NCBI GenBank assembly: GCA_964596345.1
Contig: CAZQSZ010000004.1
Coordinates: forward strand, 186,001 to 250,000
DNA from: CADEDV01 sp964596345
GTDB taxonomy: Bacteria > Bacteroidota > Bacteroidia > Chitinophagales > Chitinophagaceae
Direction of reading: 5' to 3'
DNA length: 64,000 bases
Every line of letters starts with the position of its first letter. The first letter of the stretch is position 1. Below, one piece after another: positions 43,140-51,057 of the stretch. The translations under genes were made by a program, and so were the position numbers. The notes beneath the pieces are model-generated. The model searched no databases. It was not told where the DNA came from and saw nothing but the letters and a program-made list of their open reading frames with translations.

Positions 43140-43670
43140 TTAATGAGGTAATTTTTCCCGGAGATACCCATAAACCCAGGTGCCGGCAACCGCACTTAGA
43201 AGTGTGATGAACGTTACCGTAGCTCCTGTTCCGATCTGTGCAAACAACGGCCCGGGGCAGGCACCGGTGATGGCCCAGCCAAATCCAAATAGTAAACCGC
43301 CGATAATATTCCCTTTATTCAATTGCTTTGTTACAAACTCAATCGGTTCCCCATAAATCGTTTTGATCTTCTTTTTTTTAATAATCCAGACTGACAGCAT
43401 ACCTACGGCAACCGCTGAACCAATGACTCCGTACATGTGAAAACTCTGGAGGCGAAACATTTCCTGTATGCGAAACCAGGAGATCACTTCAGCTTTTACA
43501 AGCAGGATGCCAAATAAAATACCAGTAACCGCATATTTGAAATTATACCACCAGGGGTGTTTTAATTCTGATTCATTTAAACAGACGGCATCCAGGGAGC
43601 GGACTTCAAAGTCAGTATTCTCCGTTAAAAATTTATGATGATCTTTTTCTGTTGTTGGATTGGTTTTCAT
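43140..43670 (-). CDS. YeeE/YedE half-transporter (DUF6691 type), second half
   Basis: A 176-residue protein with an N-terminal cytoplasmic segment and four membrane helices. GWAITGACPGPLFAQIGTG carries the conserved sulfur-relaying Cys in the ACPGP loop of the YeeE/YedE family. Together with the preceding gene it makes up one YeeE-like channel, which takes up thiosulfate or related sulfur compounds. I use the ATG at 43670, 5 bases after the partner's stop; a longer in-frame start would overlap that partner. Confidence 0.85.
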   Translation of the reverse strand: MKTNPTTEKDHHKFLTENTDFEVRSLDAVCLNESELKHPWWYNFKYAVTGILFGILLVKAEVISWFRIQEMFRLQSFHMYGVIGSAVAVGMLSVWIIKKKKIKTIYGEPIEFVTKQLNKGNIIGGLLFGFGWAITGACPGPLFAQIGTGATVTFITLLSAVAGTWVYGYLREKLPH

Positions 43671-43675
43671 GCGAA

Positions 43676-44239
43676 TCAGAGTTTTAGAATTAAAGGAAGT
43701 ACAAGGTTGGCAACAATGAATCCTCCGGCCATAAAACAAACAGTTGCGACCAGCGAGGGTAATTGCAACATAGAAAGACCCATAATAGAATGTCCGCTGG
43801 TGCAGCCTCCTGCATAGCGGGTTCCAAAGCCCACCAGGAAGCCACCGGCAACCATCATTATAAATCCTTTGAGGCTTAAAAGTGCAGGCCAGTTAAATAG
43901 TTCTTCCGGAACGATGCTATTATAATTGCTGATCCCATAACCCGCCAGCACTTGCCGGAGGCTGGGATTTACTTCAACCGGTGCCTGGTTACTTACAACT
44001 GCAACCGCTATATATGCACCAACTATAATGCCTGTAACAAAGAATAAATTCCAGACTTCTTTTTTCCAGTCATACTGAAAGAAAGGGATTTTGGCTGGTA
44101 AACAAGCAGCACAGATATGCCGCAGCGAAGAGGAAACACCAAAAGATTTATTACCAATTAATAGTAGCACCGGTACCATCAGCCCGATCAGTGGCCCGGC
44201 CACGTACCAGGGCAAGGGCTGTTTCAGCCATTCAAACAT
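43676..44239 (-). CDS. YeeE/YedE half-transporter, first half
   Basis: A 187-residue protein with about four membrane helices. GFGTRYAGGCTSGHSIMGLS is the conserved YeeE/YedE Cys motif. It pairs with the next gene, 5 bases downstream, to form a split version of the single-chain thiosulfate transporter YeeE. It lies 108 bases after the rhodanese gene, and the intervening hairpin at 44279-44318 may lower read-through. Confidence 0.87.
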   Translation of the reverse strand: MFEWLKQPLPWYVAGPLIGLMVPVLLLIGNKSFGVSSSLRHICAACLPAKIPFFQYDWKKEVWNLFFVTGIIVGAYIAVAVVSNQAPVEVNPSLRQVLAGYGISNYNSIVPEELFNWPALLSLKGFIMMVAGGFLVGFGTRYAGGCTSGHSIMGLSMLQLPSLVATVCFMAGGFIVANLVLPLILKL

Positions 44240-44278
44240 ATTTGGTTGGGTTTAAAGGACGAAATTACCAAATATGCA

Positions 44279-44318
44279 GAAAGGTGAACCAGTATTGTTT
44301 AATTACCGCTCACCTTTC
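44279..44318 (-). terminator. weak hairpin between the rhodanese and YeeE genes
   Basis: GAAAGGTGA (44279-44287) pairs with TCACCTTTC (44310-44318) around a 22-base loop, without a strong T run. It could attenuate read-through or set an mRNA end within the operon. Confidence 0.4.
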
Positions 44319-44347
44319 TTTTGTTATCGCCTGAAATGAAGAGACCG

Positions 44348-44656
44348 TTAAATTTTATTTTGCAAACTGAACCAGGGGCCGCCATTGTATACTTCAATGC
44401 CTGCGGATTTCAATATTCCTTTAGCCATGCCACTGCGGGCACCACTGCGGCAAACCGTAATGACAGGTTTATTTAATTTTTTCAGGTCATTGACTTTACT
44501 GCGGATATTATCCAACGGAAAATTCTTTGAACCCTTAATATGCCCTGATTTATATTCCCCGGGACTTCTTACATCAATGATGACCGCCCCGTTACTCACC
44601 AGTTCCTTAAAGTCGACAGTTGTGCCGCCGAATAGTTTTTTTAATAATCCTAACAT
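44348..44656 (-). CDS. single-domain rhodanese
   Basis: A 102-residue rhodanese with the active loop VCRSGARSGMAKGIL containing the catalytic Cys, and the usual VIIDVRSPGEYKSGHIKGSKNFPLD-type entry strand. It moves sulfane sulfur between thiosulfate or persulfide donors and acceptors. It starts 5 bases after a sister rhodanese and shares the CRSGARSGMA loop with it. Confidence 0.93.
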   Translation of the reverse strand: MLGLLKKLFGGTTVDFKELVSNGAVIIDVRSPGEYKSGHIKGSKNFPLDNIRSKVNDLKKLNKPVITVCRSGARSGMAKGILKSAGIEVYNGGPWFSLQNKI

Positions 44657-44661
44657 GTGTT

Positions 44662-44937
44662 TTAGTTTAGAAGAAACTGAATGTCTGCGAGGCCACCACC
44701 ATTGTACACATTCGTAATTCCGTTTTGTAATAAAATTGTTGTTGCCATACCACTGCGGGCACCACTGCGACAGTAAACGACCACCGGTTGCTGAATGGAT
44801 TTAAATTCGTCAATTCTTGCCGGTATCTCATCCAGCGGAATATTTTTTGCACCCGGCGCATGTCCCATTTCATATTCCCAGGGACTGCGGACATCCACCA
44901 GTATCGTGGAAGCCTGTTTGATTATTTCTTTTAGCAT
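44662..44937 (-). CDS. single-domain rhodanese
   Basis: A 91-residue rhodanese with the active loop VYCRSGARSGMATTILL. The fold begins with ILVDVRSPWEYEMGHAPGAK. It has no signal peptide. It follows the CstB-like copy 2 by 25 bases and precedes another rhodanese by 5 bases, in an apparent tandem duplication. The two sisters have diverged outside the active loop. Confidence 0.93.
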   Translation of the reverse strand: MLKEIIKQASTILVDVRSPWEYEMGHAPGAKNIPLDEIPARIDEFKSIQQPVVVYCRSGARSGMATTILLQNGITNVYNGGGLADIQFLLN

Positions 44938-44962
44938 ATTCTTTATTTTTTAAAATAAAATG

Positions 44963-46381
44963 TTATAACAAAGTGGAGGGGCATATATAATCGCTGATAG
45001 CAATCTTCCCGCTTTCTTTGATGGCTTTAAAGCCTCCTTTCACATCTATTAAATTATCAAAGCCCCGGGCTCTTAGTATTGAATTAAAGATCATGGAACG
45101 GTAGCCGCCGGCACAATGCACATAATAGGTTTTATTCTTATCGATACCAGACATGCTTTCATTGATAAAATCAAGGGGAGCATTTTCAGCCCCGATCATA
45201 TGTTCACTTTGATATTCACTTCTCTTACGAATGTCAAGAATATTTACGGATTCTTTCTGTGTGATAGTTGCCAGTTCATCCGCATCTACAGATTTGATCT
45301 GATCTGTCTCTTTGCCGGTATTTTTCCAGTTATCAAAGCCTCCCTTCAAATAGCCGATCGTATTATCATAGCCCACACGGGCCAAACGGGTGATTACTTC
45401 TTCTTCCCGGCCTGCTTCGGCCACAATCAATATTTCCTGCCTGATATCAGGTATCATCGCACCTACCCAGGGTGCAAAACTTCCATCAATCCCGATATTG
45501 ATGGAATTAGGAATAAAACCTTTTGCAAATACCTGCGGATCTCTTGTATCCAAAATCAATGCGCCTGTTTCATTCGCTGCTGTTTCAAACGCATCAGGTG
45601 ATAATGCCTGTTGCCCCCTTGCTAATACAGTATCAATACTTTCATAGCCCTGTATATTCATCATTACATTCAGCGGAAAGTAAGATGGCGGGGCCGTAAG
45701 ACCCGTTGTTACTTCTTTAATAAATTCTTCTTTGGTCATGTTGGCACGCAGGGCATAGTTGGTTTCTTTCTGATGCCCCAGCGTATCAGTGGTTTCTTTA
45801 CTCATATTCTTGCCACAGGCACTGCCGGCACCATGGGCAGGATAAACAATCACATCATCCGGTAGTGGCATGATCTTATTGCGTAAGGAATCAAACAGGT
45901 GACCAGCAAGTTTTTCCTGTGTCAGGTCTGCCACTACTTTTTGTGCCAGGTCAGGCCGCCCGACATCACCAATAAATAATGTGTCGCCGGAAAATAGTGC
46001 AGTTTCTTTTCCATTTTCGTCTTTTAACAGGTAGCAGGTGCTTTCCATGGTATGACCGGGAGTATGCAATGCGGTGATGGTAATATTTCCAATTTTGAAC
46101 TCTTCTCCATCTTTTGCAATGTGTGCATCAAAGGCTGGTGTTGCAGTGGGGCCATATACGATTGGGGCACCGGTTTTTTTACTGAGATCAAGGTGACCAC
46201 TTACAAAATCTGCATGAAAGTGTGTTTCAAAAACATACATGATCCTTGCGTTATTTCTCTCCGCTTTGGCAATATAGGGTTGCACTTCCCGCAGCGGGTC
46301 TATAATAGCTGCTTCGCCATTACTCTCGATGTAATAAGCACCTTGTGCAAGACAGCCTGTATAGATTTGCTCAACTTTCAT
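44963..46381 (-). CDS. CstB-like persulfide dioxygenase/rhodanese fusion, copy 2
   Basis: A 472-residue paralogue of the protein at 36817-38241, with the same three-part layout. The dioxygenase part carries FETHFHADFVSGH and YPAHGAGSACG. The middle rhodanese has AEAGREEE in place of the catalytic loop, and the last has HCAGGYRS. The first 240 residues are much more alike between the copies than the middle part. It leads an operon with two rhodaneses and the split YeeE transporter and has its own operator at 46402-46446. Confidence 0.88.
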   Translation of the reverse strand: MKVEQIYTGCLAQGAYYIESNGEAAIIDPLREVQPYIAKAERNNARIMYVFETHFHADFVSGHLDLSKKTGAPIVYGPTATPAFDAHIAKDGEEFKIGNITITALHTPGHTMESTCYLLKDENGKETALFSGDTLFIGDVGRPDLAQKVVADLTQEKLAGHLFDSLRNKIMPLPDDVIVYPAHGAGSACGKNMSKETTDTLGHQKETNYALRANMTKEEFIKEVTTGLTAPPSYFPLNVMMNIQGYESIDTVLARGQQALSPDAFETAANETGALILDTRDPQVFAKGFIPNSINIGIDGSFAPWVGAMIPDIRQEILIVAEAGREEEVITRLARVGYDNTIGYLKGGFDNWKNTGKETDQIKSVDADELATITQKESVNILDIRKRSEYQSEHMIGAENAPLDFINESMSGIDKNKTYYVHCAGGYRSMIFNSILRARGFDNLIDVKGGFKAIKESGKIAISDYICPSTLL

Positions 46382-46401
46382 GTCAATAGCATTTACGATT
46401 A

Positions 46402-46446
46402 CAAAATTGAAGATATTGATGTCGGCTATCTATGACTTATGTCACA
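46402..46446 (-). promoter_or_regulatory. Crp/Fnr-type operator and -7 box for the CstB-like copy 2 operon
   Basis: The dyad 46431-46446 reads TATGA-CTTATG-TCACA and is the centre of a wider near-palindrome (CTATCT at 46426 and AGATAG at 46446). The -7 box 46402-46409 reads CAATTTTG on the minus strand (5 of 6). The distance between centres is 33 bp. Confidence 0.65.
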
Positions 46447-46461
46447 GATAGGATAAAGCAA

Positions 46462-47265
46462 TTATTTCAGAAATAATTCTTTGGTGATGATATATATACC
46501 CATAACCAGGATAAACCAGCCAAACCCCTTTTTTAAGGAGGGGGCTGATATTTTGTCGGCGATCCTGCTGCCGATAAAAATCCCGGCAATAGCTAATGCA
46601 GTAAATGATAGTAAAAGGGTCCAGTTAAATTCAAATTGTTTCAGGCTGAATAAAAAGCCAAATAATGAATTGATAGCAATTATGAGGAGTGATGTGCCCA
46701 CAGCTTTTTTCATGGATAGATGCAAAAATAATACAAGGGTTGGGATGATTAAAAAACCGCCACCGGCACCGAGCAGCCCGGTTATAACGCCAATTGCTAA
46801 GCCTAACAACATCAGTGGGAAAACCTTGCCTTGCCGTTTCTCATCCGTTTGTTCCGGCCCGGTTTCGCTATCCCTGCTGCGAATCATGGAGTAGGATGCC
46901 AGCAGCATCAGTATAGCAAAAACCACCATCAGCAGCATTTCTTTTGATACCGATACGGTGCCAATAGAAAAAATATGATCAGGAATTGCCGGTAGTAAAT
47001 AATGCCGGGTAATAAATATGGAAAAGATGGATGGGAAGCCAAATTCGGTTACGGCTTTAAAATCAACAAGCCCTTTGCTGTAGGCTCTTATTCCGCCTAC
47101 GAGACTGGTGGTACCTACAATGAACAAAGAACTTGTAGTGGCCAATAAAGGATGCACACTCATCAGATAGACCAGAACTGGTACAGTGAGAATAGAGCCG
47201 CCGCTCCCCACCATTCCCAGGGAAATACCTATAAAAATAGCTGCAATATAGCCGGTTATCTCCAT
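46462..47265 (-). CDS. TauE/SafE-family sulfite/anion exporter
   Basis: A 267-residue membrane protein with about eight helices. Two inverted copies of the family's glycine-rich motif are present: ISLGMVGSGGSILTVPVLVYL and IGVITGLLGAGGGFLIIPTL. It is expected to export sulfite or a related anion, which would remove the sulfite made by the CstB-like enzymes (inference). It has its own operator/promoter at 47277-47321 and ends 80 bases before the CstB-like copy 2 start. Confidence 0.9.
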   Translation of the reverse strand: MEITGYIAAIFIGISLGMVGSGGSILTVPVLVYLMSVHPLLATTSSLFIVGTTSLVGGIRAYSKGLVDFKAVTEFGFPSIFSIFITRHYLLPAIPDHIFSIGTVSVSKEMLLMVVFAILMLLASYSMIRSRDSETGPEQTDEKRQGKVFPLMLLGLAIGVITGLLGAGGGFLIIPTLVLFLHLSMKKAVGTSLLIIAINSLFGFLFSLKQFEFNWTLLLSFTALAIAGIFIGSRIADKISAPSLKKGFGWFILVMGIYIITKELFLK

Positions 47266-47276
47266 GTAATTTTTTA

Positions 47277-47321
47277 CAACATTAAGCGAAGAGGGCCGTT
47301 TGTATTGTGATTATAATCACA
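47277..47321 (-). promoter_or_regulatory. Crp/Fnr-type operator and -7 box for the TauE-like gene
   Basis: The dyad 47306-47321 reads TGTGA-TTATAA-TCACA, a perfect palindrome and the best site of the set. The -7 box 47277-47284 reads TAATGTTG on the minus strand (5 of 6). The distance between centres is 33 bp. Confidence 0.75.
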
Positions 47322-47330
47322 GGCAACTTA

Positions 47331-47948
47331 TCAAACGAGTTCAATCATGTTGCGATGCAGCTTTACAAGGTTTCGTTGTTCCATTTTCTTCAGCAAACGT
47401 GAAATGACCTCCCTTGAACTATGCAGGTCATCGGCAATTTCCTGGTGGGAAATTTCAAAGGTCTTATTGCCTGTTTTCTCTGCATGTCTTTTTAAATAGA
47501 ATTCAAGGCGTTCATCCATATTCCGGAAAGCGATATTGTCAACTACCGACAGCAGTTCATCAAAACGGCTGCGATAGGTTTGTATCACGAACTGGTACCA
47601 GCTTTTGTATTTGTTCATCATATCATCCATCAGCTGCACCGGCACCATCAGTACTTCGGAATCCACTTCTGCTTTGGCCATGATCTCACTGGTGGTGGAT
47701 TGGATAGCACAGATCATGGATACAGCACAGGCTTGCCCGGGGCCGAGATAATACATCAGGAATTCGCCACCATCAGGGTTTTCCCGGTAAATCTTTATTT
47801 GCCCTTCCAGTACCAGGGCGGTTGATTTGATATATTGGCCGGTACGCATGATAATATCTCCGGCATTGAATGATCGTTGTACTGCATTTTTTTCAATCAG
47901 CTCAACCAGCTCGGGTTCAAAATTGGGGAAGATGTTTTTCCATTCCAT
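47331..47948 (-). CDS. Crp/Fnr-family transcriptional regulator
   Basis: A 205-residue regulator. A cyclic-nucleotide-binding-type beta barrel (about 15-115) is followed by a dimer helix and a Crp-type winged helix (about 145-205). The recognition helix SSREVISRLLKK has the Arg-Glu and Ser-Arg pattern that reads TGA half-sites in Crp/Fnr proteins. The only cysteines, Cys74 and Cys80 (GQACAVSMICAI), lie in the sensor domain; there is no Fnr-type four-Cys cluster. It starts 14 bases after murF, and the perfect operator for the TauE-like gene lies just past its stop. It is the likely regulator of the island. Confidence 0.9.
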   Translation of the reverse strand: MEWKNIFPNFEPELVELIEKNAVQRSFNAGDIIMRTGQYIKSTALVLEGQIKIYRENPDGGEFLMYYLGPGQACAVSMICAIQSTTSEIMAKAEVDSEVLMVPVQLMDDMMNKYKSWYQFVIQTYRSRFDELLSVVDNIAFRNMDERLEFYLKRHAEKTGNKTFEISHQEIADDLHSSREVISRLLKKMEQRNLVKLHRNMIELV

Positions 47949-47962
47949 ACAAGAAATATTAA

Positions 47963-49240
47963 TTAGTCCAGTACTTTTTCCATTTGCATGCTCCGGCTTC
48001 CTTTGATCAGCAAATGCGTATTTTCAAAATGCTGATTGATCAGCCAGGTTCTGGCTTCTCCGGCATGTGTAAAAGTAGTGAAGGGATGCTCAAATTTTAA
48101 AAAATCTCCACCCACCAGTACCACTGCTTTCCAGTTATGTTGTGCTATCAATTCAGTGATGGCCTTGTGTTCCTCTACACTTTCCCCGCCTAATTCAGCC
48201 ATACCCCCGAGCATCAATACTTTATTTGCAGCGGGCAGTTTGGCAAAATTCTCTATTGCCAGCTTCATACTGCTGGGATTAGCATTGTAAGCGTCCAGTA
48301 TAATTTTATTAGTCCCTTTTTCTACCATCTGGGAGCGGCTGTTGGAAGGAACATAATTTTCTATCGCCTTTTTTATGGTTGAACCGGGTATATTAAAATA
48401 GTTGCCTGCTGTAACAGCTGCCAGCACATTGGGTAAATTATAATCTCCTACCAGTTGTGTTTGGATGGTACCTGCACCGGATCCTTTTGTAATAGTTACT
48501 TCCAGAAAGGGTTCACTTTTGATTACCAGCCCCTCAATATCTGCATCGCTTGTTCCGTATTTAATAATGGAAGGAATGTTTTTACTCATTTCGTGCAGGT
48601 AGTCATAATCCCACATCACAAAAGCGGTTCCGTTATGTGCCTTTAAGAAATCATATAACTCACCTTTGCCTTTTCTTACCCCTTCAATGCCGCCAAAGCC
48701 TTCCAGGTGGGCTTTGCCACAATTAGTGATGATGCCATGTGTAGGTTGGGTGTACACACAATAACTTTCTATTTCTTTCTGGTGATTGGCACCCATTTCT
48801 ATCACTGCCAGCTCTGCATCGGGTTTGATCTTCAGAATGGTCAGCGGGATACCGATATGGTTGTTAAGGTTGCCTTCGGTGGTATATGTTTTATAAGAAG
48901 AGGAGAGGACAGCATGAACCAATTCTTTGGTGGTTGTCTTCCCGTTGCTTCCGGTAATGGCAATAAATGGAATACTGAATTGCTCCCGGTGATGTTTGGC
49001 TAATTGCTGCAGGGCCGTCAACACATCATCCACTAAAAAAGTCTTACCGGGTATTTCATAGGCAGCTTCATCTATTACAGCGCAAACGGCACCAGCCTGG
49101 ATGGCCTGTTCGGCAAAAGCATTTCCATTAAAATTACCGCCTTTCAGGGCAAAGAAAATATCGCCTGTTTTCAGTTTCCGGGTATCTGTTTGCACAGATG
49201 GGTGTTGCCGGTAAATTTTATAAAGCTGTTCAATTTGCAT
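47963..49240 (-). CDS. murF: UDP-N-acetylmuramoyl-tripeptide--D-alanyl-D-alanine ligase
   Basis: A 425-residue stand-alone MurF with the ATP loop AITGSNGKTTTKEL (residues about 94-107). The central IEMGANHQKEIESYC and the later ILDAYNANPSSMKLAIENFA are MurF-specific. It adds D-Ala-D-Ala to the muropeptide precursor in the cytoplasm. It lies between gldJ and the Crp/Fnr regulator, and the gldJ-murF neighbourhood is typical of gliding Bacteroidota. The fused MurF/alanine racemase at 14140-16614 provides a second MurF domain. Confidence 0.95.
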   Translation of the reverse strand: MQIEQLYKIYRQHPSVQTDTRKLKTGDIFFALKGGNFNGNAFAEQAIQAGAVCAVIDEAAYEIPGKTFLVDDVLTALQQLAKHHREQFSIPFIAITGSNGKTTTKELVHAVLSSSYKTYTTEGNLNNHIGIPLTILKIKPDAELAVIEMGANHQKEIESYCVYTQPTHGIITNCGKAHLEGFGGIEGVRKGKGELYDFLKAHNGTAFVMWDYDYLHEMSKNIPSIIKYGTSDADIEGLVIKSEPFLEVTITKGSGAGTIQTQLVGDYNLPNVLAAVTAGNYFNIPGSTIKKAIENYVPSNSRSQMVEKGTNKIILDAYNANPSSMKLAIENFAKLPAANKVLMLGGMAELGGESVEEHKAITELIAQHNWKAVVLVGGDFLKFEHPFTTFTHAGEARTWLINQHFENTHLLIKGSRSMQMEKVLD

Positions 49241-49280
49241 AATACAAAAGTAAGTTGAGCGGCGCAGAGTGGGTACAAAA

Positions 49281-49310
49281 TAAAAACCCTCCGGTGAGGG
49301 AGGGTTTTTA
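49281..49310 (-). terminator. terminator after gldJ
   Basis: A 12-bp stem (49281-49292 with 49299-49310), a 6-base loop and a T run on the minus strand, 17 bases beyond the gldJ stop. It also resembles a bidirectional element. Confidence 0.75.
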
Positions 49311-49327
49311 ATAATATGAAATTGAGA

Positions 49328-50890
49328 TTAACGCTTTTGTCTGCGGGTTGGGAACAGGTTACCTGTTTTGCGTTTATTACCTTCAGGGCTACCCATCCGG
49401 TCCATAGCACAACGGAAACCTAATGTACTCATCGCCTGGTCTTCTTCCAGGAAACGACGGGCACCGGGGCTGAGCCAATATGCTCTGTCATTCCAGCTAC
49501 CCCCTTTATATACTCTTGATTTATCGCTAACCAGTGTGGTCAACCCATAACCATAAGAAGCTTGTGAAAGGGTATCACCATCCAGGAAGTTGATCACATT
49601 ACCTCTTTGATAGTTACGGCGGTTCTTGCTTTCTGCATCAGTAACATCTCTCATTTTTACACGACCGGTACTGTCAATTTCAGCTTCACCATTATCATTT
49701 TTAGCGATGGCTTTAAATTTATTACCACGGAAAGGAGCCACATCATCAGCATCCATCAATGTCATGGGGCGATAAACGTCCTGCACCCACTCACTAACGT
49801 TACCAGCCATATTATAAATACCGAACCCGTTCGGATAAAAAGCATTTACAGGAGCTGTGTAGAAAGCACGGTCATTAAGACCACCGGCAGCACCGGCTAC
49901 GTCACCACCACCTCTTTTGAAGTTGGCGAGGAACTGACCCTGCCAGCTTCCGCGGCGGGTGTCACGAAGACCATTTACATTATGTGACCAGGGGTAAATT
50001 TGTTTGTTCGATTGTAATTCCTCACCTCTTTTACCTTCTTTAGCAGAAGGACGTGGGTTTTGGTTGATCAGGCCATACGCTGCATATTCCCACTCTGCTT
50101 CAAAAGGCAGGCGGTAATCAGGCAACATGATACCATCTTCCATAGTCACTGTAGTTCTTGCCTGGCCTTGCGGGGTTCTCAGTTCGTTTTTCTTTTTAGA
50201 AGTAGCACCTTTACCGGGAGCTGTTTGATACAACCCCAGCAAATATGATTTAGAAGTGAAGTTGTTTTCCTGTTGCTGACCTTGTATTCCTTGTTTGTTG
50301 ATAAACCCTTTCTGAAGAAGGATACCTTCATTTACACGATCACCTCTCCACAGGCAGAAATCATGTGCCTGTTTCCAGGTTACGCCAACTACAGGATAGT
50401 CATTAAAACCAGGATGGCGGAGGTAGAACTCAACCAATGGCTCGTTATAACTTAACTCACTTCTCCATACTAAAGTATCAGGAAGTGCAGCCTCCAGTAT
50501 GGGAAGATTGGCGGGATCAGACGGATCAAAAATCCGCTGCAGCCAGTATAGATATTCACGGTAGTGAACGTTGGCTACTTCGGTTTTGTCCATATAAAAC
50601 GAAGGCACAGATACACGGCGGGGAATATTATTCCAGTCGCCCATTACGTCTTCGTCAGTTTGTCCCATGGTGAAGGTACCACCCTGAACAAAAACCAAAC
50701 CTGGCCCGAGGCCTTGTTCTTTGGACTTGGCTACCTGGTAGCCACCCATGTTCTTGTCATTGTAGTTCCAGCCGGTTACATCGGATTTAGCCTTTTTGTT
50801 CTTATTAAAAAGACCATTTTTACAGGATGCCAGCAGCATCACACAGGATAAGAGGATTACTAAGTTTTTCACTTTCATTGCTTTTTGCAT
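49328..50890 (-). CDS. gldJ: gliding-motility lipoprotein GldJ
   Basis: A 516-520-residue lipoprotein. The lipobox is LLAS-Cys at residue 19 from the ATG at 50878; the ATG at 50890 is also possible. After GWNYNDKNMGGYQVAK it has a formylglycine-generating-enzyme-like (FGE-sulfatase) fold: GPGLVFVQGGTFTMGQ, FYMDKTEVANVHYREYL, YPVVGVTWKQAHDFCLWRGDRVNEG and GSWNDRAYWLSPGARRFL. This layout and wording match GldJ rather than GldK. It is needed for gliding and type IX secretion in relatives. It is divergent from porU. Confidence 0.92.
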   Translation of the reverse strand: MQKAMKVKNLVILLSCVMLLASCKNGLFNKNKKAKSDVTGWNYNDKNMGGYQVAKSKEQGLGPGLVFVQGGTFTMGQTDEDVMGDWNNIPRRVSVPSFYMDKTEVANVHYREYLYWLQRIFDPSDPANLPILEAALPDTLVWRSELSYNEPLVEFYLRHPGFNDYPVVGVTWKQAHDFCLWRGDRVNEGILLQKGFINKQGIQGQQQENNFTSKSYLLGLYQTAPGKGATSKKKNELRTPQGQARTTVTMEDGIMLPDYRLPFEAEWEYAAYGLINQNPRPSAKEGKRGEELQSNKQIYPWSHNVNGLRDTRRGSWQGQFLANFKRGGGDVAGAAGGLNDRAFYTAPVNAFYPNGFGIYNMAGNVSEWVQDVYRPMTLMDADDVAPFRGNKFKAIAKNDNGEAEIDSTGRVKMRDVTDAESKNRRNYQRGNVINFLDGDTLSQASYGYGLTTLVSDKSRVYKGGSWNDRAYWLSPGARRFLEEDQAMSTLGFRCAMDRMGSPEGNKRKTGNLFPTRRQKR

Positions 50891-51057
50891 AAACCTATGA
50901 ATTGGAATAGTTTTAACGCCACCTGAGGTTAAAATATTGCACGGGGCAAAAATTTTACTACAGCGAATTGCGAATATAGACAGATTAAAAATAAATTGTT
51001 ACGCATAACTACTTTTTTTGCAGGGGGAAATCCCTATTTATCCTGATTTTTGTACTC

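Noticed and set aside
44279..44318. GGTGA/TCACC hairpin as another Crp/Fnr operator
   Set aside because: The half-sites are 22 bases apart rather than 6 and no -7 box is at 33 bp; more likely an mRNA hairpin.
36817..46381. The two CstB-like genes as an assembly duplication
   Set aside because: They are in opposite orientation, differ along their length and have different neighbours and promoters.
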